A DNA stretch of 64,000 nucleotides, taken from contig CAYMNB010000005.1 of NCBI GenBank assembly GCA_964391725.1, positions 22,538-86,537 of the forward strand, written 5' to 3'. This document shows, in pieces, positions 8,042 to 16,986 of this stretch. Made by a program: the position numbers and the translations under genes. The notes under the pieces were generated by a model. The model did not search any database. It had not been told where the DNA came from and saw only the letters and a list, made by a program, of their open reading frames with translations. This DNA comes from SpSt-1165 sp964391725 (GTDB lineage Bacteria > Chloroflexota > Anaerolineae > Anaerolineales > Anaerolineaceae). Positions within the stretch are counted from its first letter, which is position 1. Every line of letters begins with the position of its first letter.

Positions 8042-10426
8042 ATGAGCGACCTCCCTCCCGATCTACTGAAAGAGTTAAACACGGTATTCCTGGCAGAAAC
8101 CGAAGAACGCCTGCTGCAGATGACTAACCTGTTAACATCCATCCAAATGGGTGCTCTTTCCGATCAGGAATCACACGATGCCTACGAAACTCTATCGCGC
8201 GAAGCCCACAGCCTGAAAGGGGCGGCTGGCGCCATCGGTAAAGCCGAGATCATGCATTTGTTGCAAACCGTTGAGGACATCTTCTCGGATATAAAAGCCG
8301 AACTGTTGCACAGCAGTAAACCAATGATCGACAGCCTTTTCGAAGCACTCGACATTGTGAACGAATATGCTGGCATGGATATGGTTGGCGATCAACGCTG
8401 GCAGACATCCATACAACACTTGTCTTCTTTTTTGAATGAAAACGACGAAGAAGCTTTTGGCGTATTGGGGTCCCTAAGTGACTTTAGATTTAATACTATC
8501 GAAGAAGAAGAGGGTGAAACCCCACCAGAGATATCACCCGAACCCCTCGAAGGTGAACCACTGAAACAAAAAATCAAGCGGGTGAAAAATCCCAACTTGT
8601 CAACCGGAGATTTTGAAGCCAAACGCATCAATAGTGTACGCATCAATGCTGACAGATTAGAGCATTTAATCAACCAGACCGAAGAATTATTATCGCTCCA
8701 GCAAATTGCCAATGTGCGCAAAGAACAGTTACAGTATCTACAGAGCCAATTCCACCAAACACATCGCCAATATCAAAACCTGCGCACCCAAATAGAATCA
8801 TTCAATGATCATCTGTCGATACATACCCCGGCCAAAACAGGGCTATTCGCTGAACAAATCAAGGAAACCGTTGCAGAAGTTGAACAAGGTTTCACTTCTT
8901 TGAGCGATAGTTTATTCCACCTCGTCAATCAAGCAAAACAACATGAACGGCAACAGAAACTTCTGATAAAGAATGTGCTTGATGAAGCCCTGAATACCGG
9001 AATGCTTTCCTTTAATGAATTATTTAGGAACTATCCTACCCTGATGCGCCGATTGGCCACCGAAACAGGCAAAGATTTTGTCTTCACCATGCAGGGCGAC
9101 CAGATCGAAGTTGATCGTATGATTCTTGAATCTCTCAACGACCCGATGGTTCACTTGTTGCGTAATGCGGTGGATCATGGCATGGAGTACCCGGAGGAAC
9201 GTGCCGCAGCAGGGAAACCCCCCAAAGGTGAAATTCAACTGCAGGTGCATCAGATCGATGGACAAACCGTTGAAATCGTCCTTGCAGATGACGGTAGAGG
9301 ACTTGATCGCGAGAAGATATTAAAAACCGCGGTTGAACGAGGACTCTGCCCGCCCGACACCTACGCTGCATTAAGCGATGAAATGGTGTTTGATTTCATC
9401 TTCCGCTCTGGTTTCTCAACCAAAGGAATTGTCACCGCCGTTTCTGGCCGCGGACTGGGCATGGCAATTGTCAAAGATACCCTCATGAGCATCGGCGGCA
9501 AAATCACGATCGAAAGTGAATGGGGCAAAGGCACCACCTTTCGCATGCAGCTGCCCATCTCCCGTTCGATCTTTCATGGCCTGTTGCTAAAAGTCGGTGG
9601 ACGTCCTTTCATCATCCCCGAAGACAATCTTAAAGCGGTCATAAAGATAACCAATAATGAGATCATCAGCACTGGCAAGCTGAAAACCATCAGTTATCAT
9701 GGAAAGCCATTGCAAATGATCGATCTGGCTGGCTTCTTCGGATTGCCTAACACCAGCCAACCGGGTAAGGATGCCTCTTTGATCATTATCGCCACCGCTT
9801 TCACCGACCGATTGGCCATTAAAGTCGACGAAATCATTGGCATACAAGAAGTGATCGTAAAATCCATGGGCAGCCAATTAAAGAATATAAATGGCGTGGC
9901 TGCCGTGACCATACTTGGTGAAGGTGAGATCATTCCGATCCTGCGCTTATCTGACATTATCCATATCGCAAAGCGACAATCTGACGCTGCACCCGCCATT
10001 GTCCTGTCCGAATACATCAGAAACCCCGATGAAGACAAACAAAAACGACTTCTGGTAGCAGATGATTCCACAACCTCGCGTATGCTCATTAAGAACATTC
10101 TCGCAGCAGCCGGTTACGAGGTGGCCGTGGCAGTGGATGGAAAAGATGCGTTAGCCAAAATAACCACAGAACCATTTGACCTGGTAGTGTCCGATGTGGA
10201 AATGCCAGGCATGAATGGTTTTGAGCTGGCAGAAGCTATTCGTGGACATGATGAAAAAAACCATCTGCCGATCGTGTTAATCACATCACTCTCCTCGCAA
10301 GAAGACCGTGAACGTGGAATGGAGGCCGGTGCCAACGCCTATATCGTGAAAAGTGAGTTTGACAACCAGGCGATGCTTGAAATCATCGCCAACCAACTCG
10401 ACAGAGCAGCGCGTTCCAGCGTTTAG
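8042..10426 (+). CDS. cheA: CheA-type histidine kinase with C-terminal receiver domain
   Basis: Hybrid chemosensory kinase, 794 residues. Domain order: HPt with phospho-His56 in REAHSLKGAAGAIG; an acidic linker; a coiled-coil dimerisation region (about 200-320); HATPase with N-box LRNAVDHGMEYPEERA, G1 DDGRGLD and G2 GRGLGMAIVKDTL; a CheW-like domain (about 520-660); and a receiver domain (about 675-790) with LLVADDSTTSR and phospho-acceptor Asp in LVVSDVEMPGMNG. No separate CheY-binding P2 domain is obvious. The CheA-REC fusion is typical of Wsp/Frz/Chp-like systems and may act as a phosphate sink or as the output itself. It starts 8 bp after the receptor gene. Confidence 0.94.
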   Translation: MSDLPPDLLKELNTVFLAETEERLLQMTNLLTSIQMGALSDQESHDAYETLSREAHSLKGAAGAIGKAEIMHLLQTVEDIFSDIKAELLHSSKPMIDSLFEALDIVNEYAGMDMVGDQRWQTSIQHLSSFLNENDEEAFGVLGSLSDFRFNTIEEEEGETPPEISPEPLEGEPLKQKIKRVKNPNLSTGDFEAKRINSVRINADRLEHLINQTEELLSLQQIANVRKEQLQYLQSQFHQTHRQYQNLRTQIESFNDHLSIHTPAKTGLFAEQIKETVAEVEQGFTSLSDSLFHLVNQAKQHERQQKLLIKNVLDEALNTGMLSFNELFRNYPTLMRRLATETGKDFVFTMQGDQIEVDRMILESLNDPMVHLLRNAVDHGMEYPEERAAAGKPPKGEIQLQVHQIDGQTVEIVLADDGRGLDREKILKTAVERGLCPPDTYAALSDEMVFDFIFRSGFSTKGIVTAVSGRGLGMAIVKDTLMSIGGKITIESEWGKGTTFRMQLPISRSIFHGLLLKVGGRPFIIPEDNLKAVIKITNNEIISTGKLKTISYHGKPLQMIDLAGFFGLPNTSQPGKDASLIIIATAFTDRLAIKVDEIIGIQEVIVKSMGSQLKNINGVAAVTILGEGEIIPILRLSDIIHIAKRQSDAAPAIVLSEYIRNPDEDKQKRLLVADDSTTSRMLIKNILAAAGYEVAVAVDGKDALAKITTEPFDLVVSDVEMPGMNGFELAEAIRGHDEKNHLPIVLITSLSSQEDRERGMEAGANAYIVKSEFDNQAMLEIIANQLDRAARSSV

Positions 10427-10475
10427 GGGATATAATGGAAACCAACCACCGATATGTAAGCCCAAGGGGGAATTC

Positions 10476-11528
10476 ATGAGAGTCAAACAAGAATTTATAC
10501 GTTTGTTGGTCGTTGACGATAGCGATACGATACGGTTGACTGTCCGCAAAGGGTTGCATGCCGTCAATCCCAATATCGTTGTGATTGGCGAAGCAAAAAA
10601 TGGGCAGGAAGCGGTACAGCAGGCACTCGCCTTAAAACCTGATGTGATCTTGATGGACATCAAAATGCCGGTGATGGATGGCATTCAAGCCACACGTGAA
10701 ATCATGAGCCGGCTACAAATTCCTATCCTCATCTTCACCGGCAGCCAGGATCCAGAAAAGGTCGATACAGACAGCCTCAATGCTATTCAAGCTGGTGCTA
10801 TGATGATTTTCAAAAAACCGGCTACCTTTGGCAAAACTTCGAATCTGTCTGAATTTAAGAATCTTTCACGCCTGATCACCTCTATGGCCCAGATCAAAGT
10901 CAATTACCGCGACCAGGTTGCCCAGTCACAGGCGGTTACCCGCCAGTTGTCGCCATTATCAGAACAGGACAGAATGGTTTTCATCGGCGCATCCACCGGC
11001 GGGCCGTCCATTCTGGCCGCCATACTGTATGAATTACCCGTTAACTTCCCCTATCCAATTTTGATCGCCCAGCACATGTCTGAAGGATTTGTCGAGAATT
11101 TCGCCCGTTGGCTGGATAGCGAAACAAAACTCAACGTGAAAATCGCCCGCGACCAGGAGATCCCCCTGCCAGGTATCATCTACCTTGCGCCAAAATGTTC
11201 GCACATAGGTTTGTATGAGAACCGGGAAATTGCCATTGCCCCAAACCTGACCTTAAAAAAGGTGTGTCCCAGCGTAGATCATTTGTTCCACCATGCCAGC
11301 CAGGTTTTGAAAGAGAAAGCGGTCGCCATTTTACTAACCGGCATGGGTAAAGACGGCGCAAACGGATTACGTATGGTGCGTGATGCCGGCGGCACGACCA
11401 TTGCGCAGGATGAACAATCTTGTATCGTGTATGGCATGCCGAAAGCTGCTGTCAACATGCAAGCCGCGCAACAGCAATTGACACCTGAGGAAATCAGTAC
11501 CCTTTTACAATCTCTGTGCCAAAAATAG
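10476..11528 (+). CDS. cheB: CheB-type protein-glutamate methylesterase
   Basis: Response-regulated methylesterase that removes methyl groups from the receptor; 350 residues. The N-terminal receiver has LLVVDDSDTIR and phospho-Asp in DVILMDIKMPVMDG. The C-terminal CheB catalytic domain shows the triad regions: Ser in VFIGASTGGPSIL, His in IAQHMSEGFVENFARWL and Asp in LLTGMGKDGANGL. ATG 10476 is chosen for the AAGGGGG upstream; the frame stays open further 5' but overlaps cheA's end. It closes the operon. No cheY, cheC, cheD or flagellar gene follows. Confidence 0.94.
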   Translation: MRVKQEFIRLLVVDDSDTIRLTVRKGLHAVNPNIVVIGEAKNGQEAVQQALALKPDVILMDIKMPVMDGIQATREIMSRLQIPILIFTGSQDPEKVDTDSLNAIQAGAMMIFKKPATFGKTSNLSEFKNLSRLITSMAQIKVNYRDQVAQSQAVTRQLSPLSEQDRMVFIGASTGGPSILAAILYELPVNFPYPILIAQHMSEGFVENFARWLDSETKLNVKIARDQEIPLPGIIYLAPKCSHIGLYENREIAIAPNLTLKKVCPSVDHLFHHASQVLKEKAVAILLTGMGKDGANGLRMVRDAGGTTIAQDEQSCIVYGMPKAAVNMQAAQQQLTPEEISTLLQSLCQK

Positions 11529-11562
11529 TCGGATCAGCGATATTTTCCGCACCGCTTTTTTG

Positions 11563-11568
11563 TATAAT
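11563..11568 (+). promoter_or_regulatory. Candidate -10 box of the amylosucrase gene
   Basis: A perfect TATAAT lies 28 nt before ATG 11597 and just past the cheB stop. No convincing -35 hexamer is visible at 16-18 nt spacing, so the call rests on the -10 alone. Confidence 0.45.
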
Positions 11569-11596
11569 CAATCAAAAGAGTAGGAGTCTATATACC

Positions 11597-13558
11597 ATGA
11601 CTGATAACCGTTCATACAGAGAATCAACAACATACGACCGGCTGGTGCCGAAGGTGAAGCAGCGGTTGGAATCTCTGCCCGCTTTTTCTCCCGAGGAGTA
11701 TAAGGCGTTTGCCGGGCGGCTCGACAATCATTTCAGCCAGTTATTTTCGTTGTTATTTGACATTTATGGCCACCAGTACGATTTTTATTATCACCTGGAA
11801 GAGCTGTTGGTATTGATGGGAACTGCCTGGTTTACACGCAAGCGGGCACTAAAGCGAAGAGATCTGCAGCGTGAAAACAAACCTTACTGGTACCAATCCA
11901 ATCAACAGGTGGGAGCGGTGTGTTATGTTGATCTGTTTGCCATTGATATAAAAGGAATAATCGATCACATTCCATATTTTAAAGAACTTGGCATCACCTA
12001 CCTCCATCTCATGCCACTGTTTGATTGCCCGCCGGAAGAAAACGACGGCGGATATGCAGTTTCCAGTTTCCGCAAAGTCAATCCCTCCTTGGGCACTATC
12101 CAGGACCTGCAACAGTTAACCGACAGGCTCCATGAAGAAGGTATATCCCTTGCCTTAGACCTCGTCTTTAATCACACTTCAAACGAACATGAATGGGCAC
12201 AAAAAGCGTTGACGGGTGATCCCCGTTTTGAACGTTTTTACTTTCTGTTTGATGATCGCATCCTTCCTGACCAGTATGAGCACTCGCTGCGTGAGATTTT
12301 CCCGGACGAACATCCGGGCGCGTTCACCTACCTCAGAGAGCAGAAAAAATGGGTCTGGACAACCTTCCATTCCTACCAATGGGACCTCAACTACCAGAAT
12401 CAGGATGTGTTCAATGCCATGGCGGATGAGATGCTTGCCATCGCCAACCTGGGCGCCGATGTCATCCGATTGGATGCTGTACCATTCATCTGGAAACAAA
12501 TGGGCACGTCCTGCGAGAATTTACCACTGGCGCATACCCTCATTCGCGCCTTCAATGCCGTGTGCCGCATCGCCGCGCCGTCTTTGCTGTTCAAATCAGA
12601 AGCCATCGTTCATCCCGACGATGTCAAAAGTTACATCGACATGAAGGAATGCCAAATCTCCTATAACCCATTATTTATGGCGCTTCTGTGGAACACCATG
12701 GCCACGCGCGAAGTCAACCTGCTGCAGGCTGCCCTCATTCAGCGTCATCAATTGCCCGATGGCTGCGCCTGGGTCAATTATGTACGATGCCATGACGATA
12801 TCGGGTGGACATTTGCGGATGAAGACGCTGCCCAATTGGGTATCAATGGGTTTGACCACCGCCGCTTTCTTAACGCATTTTATACAGGCCGGTTCGATGG
12901 TAGTTTTGCGCGCGGGTTGCCATTTCAGGAGAACCTAAAGACCGGTGATGCTCGCATATCGGGCACCTGCGCCTCACTGGCAGGGCTTGAGTTCGCCCTG
13001 CAAACCAATGACCAGACCGAAATCGAATTTGCCAAACGGCGTGTATTGCTGCTGCATGGATTAATACTCACCCTCGGTGGTATGCCCCTGCTTTATCTGG
13101 GCGACGAATTGGGTGTAATCAATGATTATTCCTTTACACAAGATCCTGGAAAAGCACATGACAGCCGCTGGGTACACCGTCCGCAATTAAGTGATGCCAT
13201 GCGCGAAAAAAGGCATGACCCTGACACCATCGAACACGAGATTTTCACAGGTCTTTTAAAAATTATCAACATCCGTAAGCAGCAGGCAGCCTTCTCAGGG
13301 CCTGATTTGCAGGTTATCGCTACAGAAAACAACCATGTCATTGGATTCCTGCGCCAGGCAGATAATCAACGCCTGCTCGTTTTTGCCAATTTTTCAGAAA
13401 CCTCCCAACCGATAGCCGCCAATATATTTCGGTTGTACGGATTGACCTATCGTTTCCAAAATTTATTAACACAAAAAATCTTAACCCTCGAAAATCTGAC
13501 CCTGCAACCATATGAGTTGGCCATTCTGAAAGCGCTTGACGCAGATGCCATTTTTTGA
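11597..13558 (+). CDS. GH13 amylosucrase-like glucosyltransferase / sucrose hydrolase
   Basis: Predicted cytosolic enzyme that splits sucrose and builds or hydrolyses alpha-glucans. It has 653 residues, close to family amylosucrases (about 630-650), including the long N-terminal helical region before the barrel. GH13 regions are visible: LALDLVFNHTSNEHEWA (I), DVIRLDAVPFIW with nucleophile Asp (II), LLFKSEAIVH with acid/base Glu (III) and VRCHDDIGW (IV), plus a C-terminal beta domain. The HDDIGW motif is characteristic of amylosucrase/sucrose hydrolase. There is no signal peptide. TAGGAG lies 10 nt before ATG 11597. No sucrose transporter or fructokinase lies nearby, so substrate is by family. 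Confidence 0.88.
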   Translation: MTDNRSYRESTTYDRLVPKVKQRLESLPAFSPEEYKAFAGRLDNHFSQLFSLLFDIYGHQYDFYYHLEELLVLMGTAWFTRKRALKRRDLQRENKPYWYQSNQQVGAVCYVDLFAIDIKGIIDHIPYFKELGITYLHLMPLFDCPPEENDGGYAVSSFRKVNPSLGTIQDLQQLTDRLHEEGISLALDLVFNHTSNEHEWAQKALTGDPRFERFYFLFDDRILPDQYEHSLREIFPDEHPGAFTYLREQKKWVWTTFHSYQWDLNYQNQDVFNAMADEMLAIANLGADVIRLDAVPFIWKQMGTSCENLPLAHTLIRAFNAVCRIAAPSLLFKSEAIVHPDDVKSYIDMKECQISYNPLFMALLWNTMATREVNLLQAALIQRHQLPDGCAWVNYVRCHDDIGWTFADEDAAQLGINGFDHRRFLNAFYTGRFDGSFARGLPFQENLKTGDARISGTCASLAGLEFALQTNDQTEIEFAKRRVLLLHGLILTLGGMPLLYLGDELGVINDYSFTQDPGKAHDSRWVHRPQLSDAMREKRHDPDTIEHEIFTGLLKIINIRKQQAAFSGPDLQVIATENNHVIGFLRQADNQRLLVFANFSETSQPIAANIFRLYGLTYRFQNLLTQKILTLENLTLQPYELAILKALDADAIF

Positions 13559-13700
13559 CTTTTGATTTCATTTATGCTATGCTTGGTGCTTAGTAGAAGC
13601 CTTTGAAAATGTCCATCCTTGCGGAAAATAAATTGGGCAAACAGGCACAAACAGGATTCGATTTAAGGCAACATAGAAGGTAAGAAGACCGCAGCCGCAC

Positions 13701-14522
13701 ATGCAAATCGAACGAATCTCAGAAAATGTATATTGGTTTCAGAGCGAAATATATGCCCAGGTGACAGCCGGTGTTGTTGTCGGAACCCACTGGGCAATTG
13801 TCATTGACACCCTCGCCATGCCGGAAGAAACGCTTGAAATGCGCCGCTATGTCGAAGAAGAGCTCAACATTCCTGTACGCTATATCATCAACACCCATCA
13901 CCATGCAGATCACTCCTGGGGAAACTGCTTCTTCCCTGGCGCTTATGTGTTTGCCCATGATCGCTGCCGTGCCGAAATGGCGTCCAGCGGCATCAAAGCC
14001 CTGGAAGCCACCGCAGAACATGACCAACAGTTCAAACAAACCAAATTGGTCCTCCCTCATTTCACCTTCTCCAAAGGCAACCTTGAATTACAGGTTGGAA
14101 AAAAGAACCTGAAACTTATGGCTACGCCCGGACATAGTTTTGACTCGATCTCAGTATTTATCGATGAAGATCGTATCTTATTCGCAGGCGACGCCGTTCT
14201 GCCAGTGCCTTTCATCGCCGATGGTGACATCAATCAGATGCGCCAATCATTGTATTTAATCAACAACCTCAGCCTTGAAAACCTGATCCAGGGCCATGGT
14301 GAGGTTATATTGCGCGGCGAAGTGCAGGAAATCATTGAATCGAACCTTACCTACCTTGATAAGATCGAATCAATCGTCAAAGAAGTGAAACAAAACCGCC
14401 AGCCCATAGAAATACTAAAAAAGCACACCATAGAAACTTGTGGAAAAAGCCGCATCTTTTTGAATGGTGTGGCAGAAGAATTGCACCAAAGCAACTTGAG
14501 AACCTTGTATCACCTGTTGTAA
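13701..14522 (+). CDS. MBL-fold metallohydrolase
   Basis: Metallo-beta-lactamase fold hydrolase of 273 residues, probably cytosolic; substrate unknown. The metal-binding signature is clear in INTHHHADHSWGN (HxHxDH), with further ligands expected in MATPGHSFDSI (His) and ILFAGDAVLP (Asp) and a late His in IQGHGEVI. It looks closest to glyoxalase II or general MBL hydrolases rather than antibiotic-degrading lactamases. It lies 142 bp after the amylosucrase and 48 bp before sucC. The ribosome binding site is weak; ATG 13701 gives the expected family N-terminus (ISENVYWFQS). Confidence 0.85.
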   Translation: MQIERISENVYWFQSEIYAQVTAGVVVGTHWAIVIDTLAMPEETLEMRRYVEEELNIPVRYIINTHHHADHSWGNCFFPGAYVFAHDRCRAEMASSGIKALEATAEHDQQFKQTKLVLPHFTFSKGNLELQVGKKNLKLMATPGHSFDSISVFIDEDRILFAGDAVLPVPFIADGDINQMRQSLYLINNLSLENLIQGHGEVILRGEVQEIIESNLTYLDKIESIVKEVKQNRQPIEILKKHTIETCGKSRIFLNGVAEELHQSNLRTLYHLL

Positions 14523-14570
14523 AGTCTCACCACCGATTCATTTACTCGCGGGAGTCAAAAGTAGTAAAAA

Positions 14571-15722
14571 ATGCGCCTGAGTGAATATCAGACCAAGCAA
14601 ATATTTGCGCGTTACGGAATTCCAATGCCTCGCGGACGGGTTGCTTCCAGTTCTCGCGAAGTAAGTCAGATTGCCGAAGAGTTGGGCGGCCAGGTGGTCA
14701 TAAAGGCGCAAGTATTGGTGCATGCGCGCGGCCGATTGGGTGGCATCCGTGTCGCCCGGTCAGTGTATGAGGCAGAACAGGTTTCAATGCAAATCCTGGG
14801 CATGGAACTGGGTGGGTTGCCTGTGCATAAAGTTCTCGTAGATGAATTGATTGCCTTTGCAGACCAATACTATATTTCCATCGAGACTGACTATGCGGAA
14901 GGTAAACCAAAATTAACCGCTTATATCATCGTGCGCTCTGGTGACAATGGCAATGGCGTCCAGGAGCAGAATCGCTTCGAACAACACATCGATCCATTAT
15001 TTGGCTTGTTAGAGTACCAGGTGCGCGATGTTGCCATCCATCTGGACCTGCCGCGTGAACATTGGAGCCAATTTCACAACGCTGTGTATGGCCTCTGGCG
15101 GGTGTATTGGGAATGCGATGCGCTTTCCACCGAGATAAATCCGCTGGTCATCTGCGATGACAATGGCTTAATCTCTCTGGATGGCACCATTGACCTTGAT
15201 GATGAAGCCTTATTCCGCCATCTCGAACTGGCAGAAATGCGTGACTTTACCTCAGATGCCGATTTGCAGAACGAAGCCCGCAAATACGGCTTTAACCTGG
15301 TCCCGTTCGATGGAAACATCGGCACTATCAGCAATGGCGCTGGTTTGGCGGTGGCAACCGTTGATGCCATTCAACATCATGGTGGTTCCGCTGCCAACTA
15401 TCTCGACGCAGGCGCCTGTCACACACCCGAAAAAGTGACCCTGGCCCTGAAACTAACCATGAACGGCCCCGGAGTCACAACGATTCTGGTCAATTTCTTT
15501 GGCGGAATCTCCCATTGCACAGCGGTCGCAGAGGGAATCAAGGATCTATTGCAAGAAGTAGAGGTGGAAATTCCTATCATTGTACGTTTGACTGGTGACG
15601 GCGCCCAGGAAGCACAACAATTACTGGCAGAACTGCCAGTTATGGTGATTTCAGATTTTTCCGAAGCCATTCATACAGCCATCCAGCAATCCAATCCTGC
15701 CAATGGAGCGCCCAGCCGATGA
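14571..15722 (+). CDS. sucC: Succinate-CoA ligase beta-subunit-like protein (ATP-grasp)
   Basis: 383 residues, normal for SucC (about 390). The N-terminal ATP-grasp part shows VVIKAQVLVHARGRLGG, the metal/nucleotide-binding Glu-Asn pair sits in STEINPLVICDDNGL, and the C-terminal CoA-ligase domain has GNIGTISNGAGLAVATVDA and ILVNFFGGISHC. All are close to E. coli SucC. In the TCA cycle SucCD interconverts succinyl-CoA and succinate with phosphorylation of ADP or GDP. Here the partner alpha subunit lacks the phospho-His, so that reaction is doubtful. The stop overlaps the sucD start by 4 nt, indicating coupled subunits. Other ligases, such as malate-CoA ligase, share this fold. Confidence 0.82.
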   Translation: MRLSEYQTKQIFARYGIPMPRGRVASSSREVSQIAEELGGQVVIKAQVLVHARGRLGGIRVARSVYEAEQVSMQILGMELGGLPVHKVLVDELIAFADQYYISIETDYAEGKPKLTAYIIVRSGDNGNGVQEQNRFEQHIDPLFGLLEYQVRDVAIHLDLPREHWSQFHNAVYGLWRVYWECDALSTEINPLVICDDNGLISLDGTIDLDDEALFRHLELAEMRDFTSDADLQNEARKYGFNLVPFDGNIGTISNGAGLAVATVDAIQHHGGSAANYLDAGACHTPEKVTLALKLTMNGPGVTTILVNFFGGISHCTAVAEGIKDLLQEVEVEIPIIVRLTGDGAQEAQQLLAELPVMVISDFSEAIHTAIQQSNPANGAPSR

Positions 15723-16543
15723 GTGTTTTCGTTGACGAAAAAGCAAGGTTGATTATCCATGGCATAACCAGTACTGAAGGCCAAAAACTTGCCCAAAAGA
15801 TGCTCCACTTTGGCACCGATATCGCCGCTGGTGTCGTGCCAGGCAGAGGCGGTGATTGGGTCTGTGATGGTAAAGTGCCGGTGTTTGATTCCACACGCAG
15901 CGCCGTTGAATTTACAGGTGCGAATACTGCCCTCATTACAGTGCCATCACGGTTTGCCAAAGACGCCCTTATGGAATGCGCGTCCTCAGGGGTATCGATG
16001 GTGATCTGCACCACCGAAAATATCCCAATGAAAGACATGATGCTGGTCAAACAGTTTTATAAAAAGCACAATGTCAAGTTATTAGGACCCTCGAGCCCGG
16101 GTATATTCTCACCAGAACAAGTCATGATCGGCTCATTCCCTTATCAAAAATTAAGGAAGGGCAGGATTGGTGTCGTTTCCAGATCAGGCTCTTTGACTTA
16201 CGAGGCCATTAATTGCCTGGCTGTCCATGATATCGGCATCAGCACCTGTGTAGGCATCGGTGCTGCGCCCATTCATGGCATCGGCTTCATCGAGATTTTG
16301 GATGCCATGCAAATGGATCCCCAAACTGACGAGATCATCCTTATCGGTAAAGTTGACAGTCCGGAAGAAGAACAAGCATTACGCTACGCCATGCGCAGCA
16401 TCTTAAAGCCGCTGGTCGTCTATCTGTATGGTTACAGCCGCGCTAACAACATTGACGTAAAAGACATCGAGCGTATCTATCCTTTAGCAAAAACGTTTGA
16501 AGAAATCCCAAGATTGTTAAAGACGAGTCAACCAAAAAAGTGA
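15719..16543 (+). CDS. SucD-like CoA-ligase alpha subunit lacking the phospho-histidine segment
   Basis: 274 residues, against 289 in E. coli SucD. The CoA-binding Rossmann half (FVDEKARLIIHGITSTEG, GRIGVVSRSGSLTYEA, STCVGIGAAPIHGIGF) follows SucD. The C-terminal half does not: the expected GHAGAI segment with the phosphorylated His is absent, the alignment running from KPLVVYLYGYSRANN straight to IYPLAKTFEEI with about 17 residues fewer. The Glu that faces the His (EIGGSAEE in E. coli) reads KVDSPEEE, and GPNCPG reads GPSSPG. The frame shows no sign of an indel. Either the pair works without His phosphorylation, has a different role, or is regulatory. Terminated by a strong hairpin. Confidence 0.8.
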   Translation: MSVFVDEKARLIIHGITSTEGQKLAQKMLHFGTDIAAGVVPGRGGDWVCDGKVPVFDSTRSAVEFTGANTALITVPSRFAKDALMECASSGVSMVICTTENIPMKDMMLVKQFYKKHNVKLLGPSSPGIFSPEQVMIGSFPYQKLRKGRIGVVSRSGSLTYEAINCLAVHDIGISTCVGIGAAPIHGIGFIEILDAMQMDPQTDEIILIGKVDSPEEEQALRYAMRSILKPLVVYLYGYSRANNIDVKDIERIYPLAKTFEEIPRLLKTSQPKK

Positions 16544-16566
16544 CCGGCATCGGTCACTTTTTTGGT
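16531..16566 (+). terminator. Bidirectional terminator between sucD-like gene and acpP
   Basis: A 16-bp perfect stem (ACCAAAAAAGTGACCG, GCAT loop, exact complement) starts inside the last sucD codons and ends in a T6 run. Because the arms carry A6 and T6, it can terminate transcription from both the sucD side and the convergent acpP side. Confidence 0.9.
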
Positions 16567-16585
16567 TCTCAAAAGAACACCTGCT

Positions 16586-16825
16586 TTATAGATTTTCATC
16601 CAGATAGGCCACCACATCTCCGACGGTTCGGATGTCTTTGGCGGATTCATCAGGGATTTCGATGTCAAACTTTTCACAGAAACCATCGATCAGGAAGAAC
16701 TGGTCCATTGAATCTGCTCCGAGGTCTTCCACAAATTTGGTGTCAGCCGAAATTGCGGCTTCATCAGGGTTCAATTTCATCACATCGATGATTACTTCTT
16801 TTACTTTTTCAAATGTGTCGCTCAT
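16586..16825 (-). CDS. acpP: Acyl carrier protein
   Basis: Small acidic cytosolic carrier of growing acyl chains, 79 residues, the family's usual length. The phosphopantetheine attachment Ser39 is in GADSMDQFF, matching the canonical DSLD with Met for Leu. Helical pattern and the acidic IEIPDESAKDI segment agree with AcpP of type II fatty acid synthesis. AGGAG lies 7 nt before ATG 16825. No fab genes are adjacent, which is unusual but not rare for acpP; a dedicated carrier for another acyl pathway is possible. Confidence 0.93.
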   Translation of the reverse strand: MSDTFEKVKEVIIDVMKLNPDEAAISADTKFVEDLGADSMDQFFLIDGFCEKFDIEIPDESAKDIRTVGDVVAYLDENL

Positions 16826-16986
16826 GCTTGATCTCCTGGAACAACGAATAGGTTTGCTAAATGATCACAAATTACCACAAAACAATCTCTCTGCCCTTTT
16901 TGCATAGATTGATGATATTTTACCGCAGTTGTCTGATTCTGCAAACAAGCGTAGGGAGAATGAAGAACATCCACAATTCGCGGCTT

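Noticed and set aside
8042..10426. CheA as an ordinary motility kinase
   Set aside because: Fused receiver, no P2 domain, CheR-TPR partner and lack of cheY or flagellar genes nearby fit alternative-function systems better; left open as a hypothesis, not asserted.
15719..16543. Possibility that the missing SucD His results from a frameshift
   Set aside because: The frame is continuous with SucD-like sequence on both sides of the deletion (KPLVVYLYG and IYPLAKTFEEI), and no homopolymer lies at the joint.
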